Assembly (NCBI GenBank): GCA_016871175.1 | Contig: VFZL01000008.1 | Location: 1 to 64,000 of the forward strand | Source of the DNA: Acidimicrobiia bacterium | Lineage (GTDB): Bacteria > Acidobacteriota > Vicinamibacteria > Vicinamibacterales > CAVVIG01 | Direction of reading: 5' to 3' | Length of the DNA stretch: 64,000 nt | Part shown: positions 54,212 through 62,495 of the stretch, piece by piece | Numbering within the stretch: the first letter of the stretch is position 1 | Layout: every line of letters begins with the position of its first letter | The notes under the pieces: generated by a model | What the model was told of the DNA's origin: nothing | What the model saw: only the letters and a program-made list of their open reading frames with translations | Database searches by the model: none | Translations under genes and position numbers: made by a program

Positions 54212-55213
54212 ATGCGTCGTGTCGCTCTTGTTCTGATGCTCGCTCTTGGCACTGGAGCCGCTTGCATGTTGAAGGCGGCCGACAGCATGCCGCTGTGGGC
54301 GTACGGCTATGCCGCGCCACCGCCGCCTCCCGGAGGCCCCGCCCCCGCCCCCGCCCCCGCGGCGCCCGCTCGGCCCGCCGATTCGCCGAGAACGCTCACC
54401 GGCTCGTCGGGATTCTTCACGCGCGCGCAGATCTACAACCGATTCGGCCCGGCCGATTGGTTCCCTGGTTCGCACCCGCCGATGCCAGAGATCGTCGCCA
54501 GGGGCCGTGAGGCGGCCAACGTCTTTGCGTGCAGCCTGTGCCATCTCCAACACGGACGCGGCCGACCGGAGAATGCCCCGGTATCCGGATTGCCGGTCTC
54601 GTACTTCGTCCAGACGATGATGGATTTCAAGAACGGGAATCGGAAGAGCGCCGATTCACGCAAGCGCAATGCGATTCTGATGGCTGATTTCGCGAAAGCT
54701 ATGACCGACGCCGAGATCAAGATCGCCGCCGACTACTTCGGTAGCATTCCGTGGCAGGCGCCGTGGGTGACGGTCAAGGAAACGAACACCGTGCCCAAGA
54801 CGCACATCGAGAACGGACTGTTCATCGCTCAAGAGGGGGGGGCGACCGAGCCGATGGGCAAGCGCATCATCGAGGTTCCTGAGAACCCGGATGCCAGCGA
54901 AAACCTGCGCGACCCGCGATCGGGCTTCATCGCCTACGTGCCGACCGGCAGTCTCAAGAAGGGGGAGGCACTCGTCACCAACGGCGCCGGGAAGACGGTC
55001 CGCTGTGGCGTGTGCCACGGCGAGAACCTGAAGGGCTTCGGGCCGGTCCCTGGCATCGCAGGCCGATCGCCGAGTTATCTGATACGTCAGATCTACGACA
55101 TGCAGGTCGGCGCACGAAAGGGCGAGTGGACCGAGCTGATGAAACCGGTTGTCGCGAAGCTGACAGAGGACGATTTCATCGCGATCGGGGCGTACGTTGG
55201 GTCACTGAAGTAG
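54212..55213 (+). CDS. exported dihaem cytochrome c
   Basis: 333 residues from ATG 54212, six bases after GAGGAGG (the ATG at 54206 is too close). Sec signal (MRRVALVLMLALGTGAACML), then a long proline/alanine linker (residues about 30-60). Two haem motifs follow: CSLCH in NVFACSLCHLQHGRGRPEN and CGVCH in VRCGVCHGENLKGFGPVPGI, each with a downstream Met region (FVQTMMDFKNG, YDMQVGARKGEW). It resembles class I dihaem periplasmic cytochromes of the cytochrome c4 kind. Placed after the receptor and propeller genes on the same strand, it probably accepts electrons from the haem/propeller protein. Confidence 0.85.
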   Translation: MRRVALVLMLALGTGAACMLKAADSMPLWAYGYAAPPPPPGGPAPAPAPAAPARPADSPRTLTGSSGFFTRAQIYNRFGPADWFPGSHPPMPEIVARGREAANVFACSLCHLQHGRGRPENAPVSGLPVSYFVQTMMDFKNGNRKSADSRKRNAILMADFAKAMTDAEIKIAADYFGSIPWQAPWVTVKETNTVPKTHIENGLFIAQEGGATEPMGKRIIEVPENPDASENLRDPRSGFIAYVPTGSLKKGEALVTNGAGKTVRCGVCHGENLKGFGPVPGIAGRSPSYLIRQIYDMQVGARKGEWTELMKPVVAKLTEDDFIAIGAYVGSLK

Positions 55214-55358
55214 GTCCGGTGGTGCGGCAGGGTCAAGACCAGAGCAGAAGCCCGGAATGCTGAGGACCGCCGGTCCGGTATCCGCGCCGTCGTAGGCGAG
55301 TGTGACTCCCTTGGCGCGCCTGAGCGTGGACCGTCCCGCCAGTGTCGTGGCCATCGCC

Positions 55359-55793
55359 TCAGGCCCGGGAGTCCACACCGTGGCGGGAGTCCGCACCACC
55401 AGGGTCACCGGCATGATGTCGTGGAATCGGGTCGTCCTCATCCCCGAAAGCCGCGCGGGACAAGTAGTGCAGTGCAGTACACGCGCCCATACGATTGGGC
55501 GTCGTCCACACGAAAGCTGCGGCGACCAGGAAGAAGAGGAGCACCGCCAGGATCGGATGCGACCGTAGCACGCCGAAGTAGATGAGCCCAATCAACGGAA
55601 GCAGGATGGCCCGATCCCCCATGATGATGAAGAACCAGGTCGCGCCGTGATCGCGAGCGAAGACGAGCCCACAGTACGAGCAACGGTCGATTGCTTTCAA
55701 CCAACCCGTATACAGGGGGCCGCGTCCGCAGTGTGGACAGCGCTTTCGCCAGCCGCGCGCGAGCGCCGTCCGGATCCCGGCTGGTGGCTTCAC
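55359..55793 (-). CDS. DUF983 membrane protein
   Basis: 144 residues from GTG 55793. Two zinc-ribbon-like CxxC pairs, CPHCGRG and CSYCG, precede two membrane helices (WFFIIMGDRAILLPLIGLIY, HPILAVLLFFLVAAAFVW), the plan of DUF983 proteins. Family members are encoded near cytochrome oxidase assembly genes in proteobacteria, but none lies here. The last 30 residues after HYLSRAA look unrelated to the family and may reflect a changed stop. Function unknown. Confidence 0.75.
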   Translation of the reverse strand: MKPPAGIRTALARGWRKRCPHCGRGPLYTGWLKAIDRCSYCGLVFARDHGATWFFIIMGDRAILLPLIGLIYFGVLRSHPILAVLLFFLVAAAFVWTTPNRMGACTALHYLSRAAFGDEDDPIPRHHAGDPGGADSRHGVDSRA

Positions 55794-55891
55794 TGGGCTA
55801 TTCCATCGCCGCCGGGCTACCCGCCCGTGATGTCACATGATCGGACGTCAGTCCGCCGGCGCGACTTGGGACTTGTGACTGACTACTCGGG

Positions 55892-57514
55892 TCACCGGCT
55901 CCCACCCGCGCGCTTCATCTCCTGCGCGAACCCCGCTTCCATGCGGACATCGCGTTCGAGAGCCGCCTTGGCCTGATCGGGGTGCGTTTGGATGCAGTCG
56001 AGGCACTCGGTGCCGTCCCCCACGTGGCCCTCAGTAGAGATGCCGCGCGCTTGGTACATCTTCTTGAGGAGGGCGGCGGTCTGCGGTTGCTGCTTGAACA
56101 CGTCGCCGTAGCTGAGGCCGTTGGCGATGAAGAGTGGCGACCAGCCGCGCGAGTCTTTCGCATCGAGCTTCGCGCCCTTCTCGGCGAGGTACTCGACGAT
56201 GGGGTTGACACCGCGGAATGCTGCGCCATGCATCGGCGTCTCGCCCATTTTGCTCACGGCATTGACGTCGGCTCCGTGTTCGACGCACAGCCTCACGACC
56301 TGCAACGACTCGTCTTCTTGCCCCGGCAGGGAGCCGCCATCCTCGCCGACGTACCACATGTGGAGGCCTGCAGCGACCATCAGCGCAGTGGTTCCGTCAG
56401 CGCTCGGAATCTTGACGTCCGCGCCCGCGTCGAGCAGCACCTTCAGGACCTCGAGGTCCGTGTTCTTGGCGCCGATAAAGAACGCTGTCGCGCCGAGCCG
56501 ATTGACGCGATTGCGCTGGCCATCCTTCATCCCGTTCTTGGTCATGCGCGCATTGACGTCAATCCCCTTCGAGATGAGCTTCTTGACCACCTCGATGCTG
56601 TCGAGCGATCCAGTTGGCACGGGGCCCGGCGTGTAGCCCAGGTTCGGCCGCCGGCTGTGGACCGTCTGATGCAACGCATTCCAGCCTGCTCCGGCATGAT
56701 CCGGATCGACGCCGCGGTCGAGCAGCAGATTCGCGACCTCCCAGTGCGCATTGGCGGTGGCGACGACGAGCGCGCTCTCGCCGTCGGAGAGGGTGTCGTT
56801 CACGTCGGCACCGGCGTCGAGCAGCGCCGTGGTTGCGTCCAGACTTCCGGCTCGCACCGCGAAGAGCAGCGCCGTGAATCCAGTCGGCTGTGGGCTGAGG
56901 AACACGGTCATCTGCGCCGCGCGACCGGTCGGCGTGTTGTTCGTACGGACCTTGAGGTCGGCGCCACCTTCGAGAAGTAGCCGAACGGCGTCCGCGTTGT
57001 TGCGGGCCGCGGCCCACATGAGCGGCGTTTGACCGCGCGAGTCACGCGCGTTCACCCGCGCACCGTGCGCCAGTAGTGTTTTCAGCGCGTCGACCTTACC
57101 GGTCCGCGCCGCCGTCATGATCGGCGTTTCGTCAGGCGAAAGGCCGGCGTTCGGATCGGCGCCCGCGTCGAGCAGCCGCTTCATGATGTCCGCGTGTCCG
57201 TTGACCGCTGCCACCGCGAGCGGCGGTACGCCGTAGCGGTTGACCGCCTTGGCGTCGGCGCCTGACTTCAGCAGCAGGTCCACCATCGCCACGTCCTCGC
57301 GCTGGACCGCGTAGTGCAGCGGCGTCGTGCCGTCAGCCGACGGCCGATTGACGTCGGCCTTCTGGCGCAACATCGTGCGAACGCTCTGCGCGTCCCCCGC
57401 GCGGACGGCGTCCACGAGCGACGTGGGCGGAGCCGCTGCGCCAAGCGTGGCGAGAGCGGCGCCCAGTCCGAACAAGCCGCAGCCGACGAATGAGAGAGCC
57501 TGTGGTGACGCCAT
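55892..57514 (-). CDS. secreted ankyrin-repeat protein, cassette 3
   Basis: 540 residues. Sec-type signal (MASPQALSFVGCGLFGLGAA). About eleven ankyrin repeats follow (LVDAVRAGDAQSVRTMLRQ, DGTTPLHYAVQREDVAMVDL, RGQTPLMWAAARNNADAVRL and so on), with a proline/threonine insertion near 190-205. The last 60 residues leave the repeat and contain a CLDC pair (GTECLDCIQTHPDQAKAALE), so the tail may bind a metal or form a disulfide. The gene lies 40 bases after the DUF1552 stop, on the same strand, so cassette 3 reads DUF1592, DUF1552, ankyrin as in cassette 1. Confidence 0.88.
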   Translation of the reverse strand: MASPQALSFVGCGLFGLGAALATLGAAAPPTSLVDAVRAGDAQSVRTMLRQKADVNRPSADGTTPLHYAVQREDVAMVDLLLKSGADAKAVNRYGVPPLAVAAVNGHADIMKRLLDAGADPNAGLSPDETPIMTAARTGKVDALKTLLAHGARVNARDSRGQTPLMWAAARNNADAVRLLLEGGADLKVRTNNTPTGRAAQMTVFLSPQPTGFTALLFAVRAGSLDATTALLDAGADVNDTLSDGESALVVATANAHWEVANLLLDRGVDPDHAGAGWNALHQTVHSRRPNLGYTPGPVPTGSLDSIEVVKKLISKGIDVNARMTKNGMKDGQRNRVNRLGATAFFIGAKNTDLEVLKVLLDAGADVKIPSADGTTALMVAAGLHMWYVGEDGGSLPGQEDESLQVVRLCVEHGADVNAVSKMGETPMHGAAFRGVNPIVEYLAEKGAKLDAKDSRGWSPLFIANGLSYGDVFKQQPQTAALLKKMYQARGISTEGHVGDGTECLDCIQTHPDQAKAALERDVRMEAGFAQEMKRAGGSR

Positions 57515-57552
57515 TGAACCCCCGAACCCTGAACCCCTGAATCCTTGAACCC
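57515..57552 (+). repeat. short GAACCCC-type tract
   Basis: TGAACCCCCGAACCCTGAAC then CCCTGAATCCTTGAACCC fills the space between the DUF1552 stop and the ankyrin start (read on the minus strand as GGGTTC repeats). It is the same motif as the 24692-24758 tract. Confidence 0.65.
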
Positions 57553-57554
57553 GC

Positions 57555-58886
57555 TTAAAGCCCCGTGAGCAGCCCCGTGCTGTCTCCCATCTTGTCCACC
57601 TGCACTTCCACCTTGGCCAGGATCGTGAGGAGCAAATTCATGAGCGGTGTGTTGTCCGGATACTTGATGTGCCGCCCGCCCTTCAGTTGCCCGTGCGCGC
57701 CGCCTGCGAGCAGGCAGGGCAGCTCGAGCGGCGTGTGCTTGTCGGGATCGCCCATGCCGGCGCCGTAGAGGAAGAGCGAGTGATCGAGCACGGTGCCGTC
57801 ACCCTCGCGGGTGTCCTTCAGCTTCTGCAGGAACGCGGTGAACAGCGACAGGTTGTAGACGTCGATCTTCGTCTTCTGCGCGATGTTGTGCGGGTCACGC
57901 TGGTGGTGCGACACGCCGTGGTGCGCCTCGGGCACGCCGATCCAGGGATAGGTTCGGCCGCTGAGCTCGCGTCCGATCTGCAAGCAGCTCACACGTGTGA
58001 CGTCGCCCTGATAGGCGAGGTGGAGCAAATCGAAGAGCAGCTTGGCGTGCTCATCGTGTTCTTCTGGCATCCCCGACGGCTGCGCGACCGCCGGCAGTGG
58101 CGAGCTGTCGTTGGCCCGCTCCGCACGCTGGACCCGCTGTTCGACTTCACGGACGGAGTCCAGGTAATCGCTCATCACCGTCTGATCCGACACGCCCAGT
58201 CGCTGCTTGATGGCGCTGATGCTCTCGAGCACCGAGTCGAGGATGCTGCGGTCCTTCTGCATCTGCGCCAGCCGCGCTGACACCGAGCCGCCGTCGCCAA
58301 ACAGACGCTGGAAGACGACGCGCGGATCCGTCTCATGGGGGAGTGGCGCGTTTGGCGCCCGCCAGGACGTCGAGTTGAGATACGCGCAGCTGTATCCCGC
58401 CTCGCAGTTGCCGACCTGATAGTTCGACTCCAGCGTGAGCTCCAGCGACCGAAGCGATGTACCGGCGCCGAGGACGTCCGCGGCGTATTGATCCGCGGTC
58501 TTTGCGCTGGTGATGTTCGCGCCCTCGGTGCGCAGCGGCAGCACGCCGCTCAACCACCCCGCGTGATTCCGGGTGTGGACGCCGCCACCCTGGTCGTTGG
58601 CGGCCACCGGCATGTTGCTCAAGCCGCTGACCACGACGGTATGTTCGCGGAGCGATTCGATGGCACGAAGAACCGGTGTGGTGACGTAGTTCGTCCCGCC
58701 GTTACCTTCAGGATGGAAGTTCGGCGGCCACATGCCGTTGGGGACGTACACGAACCCGAGCCGCTTCGGCGCCGACGGCGCCGCTCCGAGCGCGGGCACC
58801 ATCGCGTCGAGGAAGGGGAGCGCGACCGCGACCCCCGCGCCTCGGAGGAACGTCCGCCGATCGACCGATAGCTTCGTGATGAACAT
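57555..58886 (-). CDS. DUF1552 protein, Tat-exported, cassette 3
   Basis: 443 residues. ATG 58886 has GAGG eight bases upstream. Tat signal DRRTFLRGAGVAVALPFLD. Family segments: LGFVYVPNGMWPPNFHPEG, GVHTRNHAGWLSG, LELTLESNYQVGNCEAGYSC, TDPRVVFQRLFGDGG, RSILDSVLESI, YLDSVREVEQRVQ, GDVTRVSCLQIGRELSGRTY, AHHGVSHHQRDPHN and LYGAGMGDPDKHTP. It follows the DUF1592 gene by 27 bases. The conserved CEAGYSC cysteine pair also occurs in cassettes 1 and 2. Confidence 0.9.
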   Translation of the reverse strand: MFITKLSVDRRTFLRGAGVAVALPFLDAMVPALGAAPSAPKRLGFVYVPNGMWPPNFHPEGNGGTNYVTTPVLRAIESLREHTVVVSGLSNMPVAANDQGGGVHTRNHAGWLSGVLPLRTEGANITSAKTADQYAADVLGAGTSLRSLELTLESNYQVGNCEAGYSCAYLNSTSWRAPNAPLPHETDPRVVFQRLFGDGGSVSARLAQMQKDRSILDSVLESISAIKQRLGVSDQTVMSDYLDSVREVEQRVQRAERANDSSPLPAVAQPSGMPEEHDEHAKLLFDLLHLAYQGDVTRVSCLQIGRELSGRTYPWIGVPEAHHGVSHHQRDPHNIAQKTKIDVYNLSLFTAFLQKLKDTREGDGTVLDHSLFLYGAGMGDPDKHTPLELPCLLAGGAHGQLKGGRHIKYPDNTPLMNLLLTILAKVEVQVDKMGDSTGLLTGL

Positions 58887-58913
58887 CGTCAGATCCTCGG
58901 TCTCATTGACCCG

Positions 58914-61337
58914 TCATTGACCCTTGTTGGCCGCCTGCTGCGCCGTCGACGGCATGCGCCGGTACTGGAACGGATAGCTCTGCGCGATCCCCAGCATCAG
59001 ATCCTGCATCCGATATCCGCTGCCCGCTGTGTCGCGCAGGATCTTGCGGATCGCGGGCATGTCGTACGCCTCGACGCCGCGGCCGAGGGCATACGTCATC
59101 AGTTTCTCGACCACTGTGTGCGCGAAGCGTTCCGGGCGTGCAGCGAGCGAGGCGCGGAGCTCCGTCACGCCATTGAACGACGAACCGTCGGGCAGTTGGC
59201 CCGACGCGTCGATTGGGTTGTACGACTCGTCGACCGTCCGCCACCGGCCGATGGCGTCGAAGTTCTCGAGCGCGAATCCCGTCGGGTCGATCATGGAGTG
59301 ACACGTCGCGCACACGGCGTTGGCGCGATGCTGCGCCAGCCGTTCGCGGACCGTCTTCACCTTGGCTTGTGTGCGCCGATCGTTCAGCGCCGGGACGTTC
59401 GGAGGCGGATCCGGAGGCGGGGTGCCCAGGATGTTGTTCAGCACCCACTTGCCGCGGATGACCGGCGACGTTCGAATCGCGGGCGACGTCACCGTCAAGA
59501 TGCTGCCGTGACCGAGGAGACCACGACGAGGGCTGTCGGCCGGCAGCGGAACGCGGCGGAAGTGGCTGCCCTGGATGCCGCGCATGCCGTAGTGCTGCGC
59601 AAGCCGCTCGTTGAGGAACGTGTAGTCGGCCGTTAGCAGCTCCATCACGCCGCGGTTCTCGCGGATGACGCTGTCGAGCAGCAGCTCGGTCTCGCGCTGC
59701 ATCGCGTAGCGGAGCGTGTCATCGAAGTTGAGCGCGTAGTTCTCACCCGGTCGCGTCGTCGGCATGTTCCGGATGAGCAGCCACTGCCCACCGAAGTTCT
59801 CGGCGAGCGTATGGGCCTTCGGGTCCGCGAGCATGCGGCGCACTTGCCCCAGAAGCCCAGCCGTCGTTCGCAGCCCGCCCCTCGCGGCCGCCTCGAGGAG
59901 CGCATCGTCGGGGATACTGCTCCACAGGAAGAACGACAAGCGCGACGCGAGCTCGAGGTCGTTGATGCGATACACGCCCCCCGCGGCGCTCGGGTCCGTC
60001 GCTGCCGGGTCCGCCTCGATGCGATACAGGAACTCGGGGCTCACGAGGAGGCGCCGAAGCGCCAGCTCGATCCCATTCTCGAAGCTGCCGCCGTCCTTGC
60101 GACCCTGCTCGTAGAAGCGGGCGAGGACGTCAACCTGCGCGGTTGTCACCGCGCCTCGGTACGCACGACGCGCGAGCGTCGTCAGGATCGTCCGCGCGCA
60201 GCGTGCTTCCTGCGCGGGCGCGGTAGGCGTACAGGTGAACACGCGCCGTCGGCTGGGCGTGTCGCCGGAGCCAGACGCGTGGTGTGGACCCGCAATCGTC
60301 ACGCTGGTCACGGCGGTGACGACGCCAGCTTGACCGCCGGTGCCAGAGGGCGCGTCGGGATTGGCGAACGGCTCGCGCACCTGCTCGACCAGATCGGGCG
60401 TGGTGCGCAAGAAGGCGACCGCGACATCGTGAGGGCCACCGGTGACCGGCACACGGAACTCAGGCTGTTCGCGGCCCGACACCGTGAACAGCTTGACGCG
60501 CTCGCCGTCGATGCTCAGCTCCAGCTGCTGTGGCGTCGGTCCGCCGCGCCCGCTCACGCCGACCCTGAAATCGTACTCGGCATCCTGTGGAAAGACGTGC
60601 CGGATGAGCGTGCCGCCGCGCGTGCCGTACGGCAGCTGCTCGAGCCGCTCATGCTGCTGGACCTCGGCGGACACGCGGTACACCGATGTGCCCACGGCCG
60701 GCGGCGCACTGCCAACTGCGAGCCGGCTAATCACGCGCGCGGCGCCCAAGTACCGCTCCATGAGCGCACCGGACATCTTGAGAACGCCGGCGATGTTGTC
60801 GAAGCCGTAGCTCGAGTCGTCGGCCGGCAGCATGTCCGCACCATTGATTTCGACCGCGAGCAGATCACGGATCGCGTTGGTGTACTCGAGTCGATTCAGT
60901 CGGTGCGCGACCTCGGTGCGCCCGGGATCGGGCTTGGCCTGCGAGGCGCGATCGAGTTGGCCTTCAATCGAACTTCGCAGTCGTAAGTACGTCGGCTCGT
61001 CGGGGCGTGGTCGACCGGCTGGTGGCATCAAGCCGCCCCGCAGTTTGCGGACGACCTTCTCCCAGTCCTCCGCATGATCGGCCGCGCGGGTCGGATCCAG
61101 CCCCTCGAGGACGAAGCCACCCGCTTTCGTGCGTCCGTTATGGCATCCGAGACAGTAGCGGGTGACGAGGGTCTGCTCGGAGGGCGATTCAGCGGTGTTG
61201 GCGCTGCGAGGCGCCGGCGCCACGCCGGCCGTGGACTGCTGCGAAGTGGCCGCGGGCCCGGCCGCGCGCAGCGCGACACCCGTTGCCGGCGGCACGAGCA
61301 CGATCGATGTGGCGGTCGCGACTAACAGTCGTGTCAC
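58914..61337 (-). CDS. exported DUF1592-family c-type haem protein, cassette 3
   Basis: 807 residues from GTG 61337, chosen because GGAG lies eight bases upstream and the protein then begins with a signal (VTRLLVATATSIVLVPPATG). The frame is open to 61697 without coding character. Domains: CLGCH in RYCLGCHNGRTKAGGFVLEG with MPPAGRP, DUF1587 (RLNRLEYTNAIRDLLAV, YGFDNIAGVL), DUF1595 (LARRAYRGAVTTAQV), DUF1592 (LASRLSFFLWSSIPDDALLE), DUF1588 (CATCH, IDPTGFALENFDAIGRW) and DUF1585 (VVEKLMTYALGRGVEAYD). First gene of the third cassette. It is divergent from the Xre-RES pair. Confidence 0.9.
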   Translation of the reverse strand: MTRLLVATATSIVLVPPATGVALRAAGPAATSQQSTAGVAPAPRSANTAESPSEQTLVTRYCLGCHNGRTKAGGFVLEGLDPTRAADHAEDWEKVVRKLRGGLMPPAGRPRPDEPTYLRLRSSIEGQLDRASQAKPDPGRTEVAHRLNRLEYTNAIRDLLAVEINGADMLPADDSSYGFDNIAGVLKMSGALMERYLGAARVISRLAVGSAPPAVGTSVYRVSAEVQQHERLEQLPYGTRGGTLIRHVFPQDAEYDFRVGVSGRGGPTPQQLELSIDGERVKLFTVSGREQPEFRVPVTGGPHDVAVAFLRTTPDLVEQVREPFANPDAPSGTGGQAGVVTAVTSVTIAGPHHASGSGDTPSRRRVFTCTPTAPAQEARCARTILTTLARRAYRGAVTTAQVDVLARFYEQGRKDGGSFENGIELALRRLLVSPEFLYRIEADPAATDPSAAGGVYRINDLELASRLSFFLWSSIPDDALLEAAARGGLRTTAGLLGQVRRMLADPKAHTLAENFGGQWLLIRNMPTTRPGENYALNFDDTLRYAMQRETELLLDSVIRENRGVMELLTADYTFLNERLAQHYGMRGIQGSHFRRVPLPADSPRRGLLGHGSILTVTSPAIRTSPVIRGKWVLNNILGTPPPDPPPNVPALNDRRTQAKVKTVRERLAQHRANAVCATCHSMIDPTGFALENFDAIGRWRTVDESYNPIDASGQLPDGSSFNGVTELRASLAARPERFAHTVVEKLMTYALGRGVEAYDMPAIRKILRDTAGSGYRMQDLMLGIAQSYPFQYRRMPSTAQQAANKGQ

Positions 61338-61522
61338 GGGACTCGCTCCGGCGACCGCCGGTCGCGGCCTGACGGCCACTCCGGGTGTGTCGCGTACCCC
61401 CAAGGACTGCAAGATCTTAGCGTGGGGTTCGAGGGCAATGCAATCGACAGGGAGGCCCCGGGCGCCTGGGGGCGACGTCACCGGCGGGGTGGTGCACGCC
61501 CTGGCAAAGGCGCCACATTGAT

Positions 61523-61547
61523 TGTTGCGCAACAGAATTCGTTGCGA
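61523..61547 (+). promoter_or_regulatory. palindrome and half-site upstream of the antitoxin gene, possible autoregulatory operator
   Basis: TGTTGCGCAACA (61523-61534) is a perfect 12-base palindrome, and GTTGCGA (61541-61547) repeats its half-site 14-26 bases before the antitoxin ATG. Xre antitoxins usually repress their own promoter through such sites. The role is inferred from position. Confidence 0.5.
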
Positions 61548-61560
61548 TAAAGTCAGTCTG

Positions 61561-61893
61561 ATGCCAGTCGGCACGACGGAAAAGGTCACCGTTTTGCGCG
61601 CGGATTTCCGGTCGGCCGCCAAGCTGGCCGACATGCTCGGCGTCAACCGCTCGCAGGTCACACGCTGGCTCCGGGGCGCGGGCATCGACCCGCTCAATGC
61701 CGAGAAAGTGGACCTCCTCGAGCTCGTCTGGTCGAGCCTGTTGCGCCTCTATCCGCGTGACGCGGCGCTCTCGTGGTTGTTCGGCGTCAACCCGCGATTG
61801 GGCGACCGACGGCCGATTGATCTGGTTCGCGCCGGCCGCGCCGAAGAGTTGATGCGAGCCATCCGGGCCGAGCGTTCGGATTCCTTCGCGTGA
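61561..61893 (+). CDS. Xre/MbcA/ParS-type antitoxin of a RES toxin pair
   Basis: 110 residues from ATG 61561. The N-terminal half is a helix-turn-helix (SAAKLADMLGVNRSQVTRWL) and the C-terminal half is the toxin-binding domain of MbcA/ParS/Xre proteins (WSSLLRLYPRDAALSWLFGV, NPRLGDRRPIDLVRAGRAEE). In this toxin-antitoxin type the antitoxin blocks the RES enzyme's active site and represses the operon. The frame is open to a TTG at 61522, but that would place the operator inside the coding region. Its stop overlaps the next start by GTGA. Confidence 0.85.
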   Translation: MPVGTTEKVTVLRADFRSAAKLADMLGVNRSQVTRWLRGAGIDPLNAEKVDLLELVWSSLLRLYPRDAALSWLFGVNPRLGDRRPIDLVRAGRAEELMRAIRAERSDSFA

Positions 61894-62444
61894 CTCTCTA
61901 CCGCTGCTTCGCTTGGCGCGTCGAGGCCAAGTCGGACGCAGCGGATGGCGCGCTCTGGTTTCCCCGGCCATTCCAGGGCGAAGGCCGCCACGACAACCCC
62001 GATCTCTACGGCTGCCTCTATCTCGCCGACCGCCCGTTGTCCTGCATTGTCGAGCAGTTCGCGCCGTTTCGCGGGCAGCGGCTCATCGCGTCGATGCTGC
62101 AACGGCGTGGACTGCCACTGGCCTTGGGGTCGGTCGAGATCGCGGATACCGTCGCGCTCATCGACCTCGACGATCCCCGTCAGCTCAGTCGCGAGCGCCT
62201 GCGCCCATCCCTCGTGGCCACGCGCAATAGGGCCGTGACCCAGCCGCAGGTGCGTCTGCTGTACCACCGGCATCCCTTCGTCGGGGGACTGCGGTGGTGG
62301 TCCAGCTGGGAAGGGCAGTGGATGAACGTGACGCTCTTCGACCGCGCCTCACGCGCCATGCGGCTTGCCGAGGTAGAGTTGCTCACACTCGAGCACCCGG
62401 CCGTCGTCGAGGCGGCCGAGTTCTTCGGCTTTCGGCCCGCGTAG
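61890..62444 (+). CDS. RES-domain toxin (NAD-degrading type)
   Basis: 184 residues from GTG 61890, coupled to the antitoxin by the GTGA overlap. The RES domain shows LYRCFAWR (conserved Arg), GRHDNPDLYGCLYLADRPLS, CIVEQFAPFR with the conserved Glu, RLRPSLVATRNRA, then SSWEGQWMNVTLFDRA. Characterised RES toxins such as MbcT and Xre-RES of Photorhabdus remove cellular NAD+ by phosphorolysis or hydrolysis. Whether this one is active cannot be read from sequence, but Arg and Glu are in place. Codon use is like its neighbours. Confidence 0.85.
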   Translation: MTLYRCFAWRVEAKSDAADGALWFPRPFQGEGRHDNPDLYGCLYLADRPLSCIVEQFAPFRGQRLIASMLQRRGLPLALGSVEIADTVALIDLDDPRQLSRERLRPSLVATRNRAVTQPQVRLLYHRHPFVGGLRWWSSWEGQWMNVTLFDRASRAMRLAEVELLTLEHPAVVEAAEFFGFRPA

Positions 62445-62495
62445 GTCTGGCGCACCCTGCCAGCGCAGCTGCGCGCTGCAGCGGAGCAGGTGGCC

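Noticed and set aside
55202-55591. Overlapping minus-strand frame downstream of DUF983
   Set aside because: Lies mostly inside the DUF983 gene in another frame and has no recognised domain.
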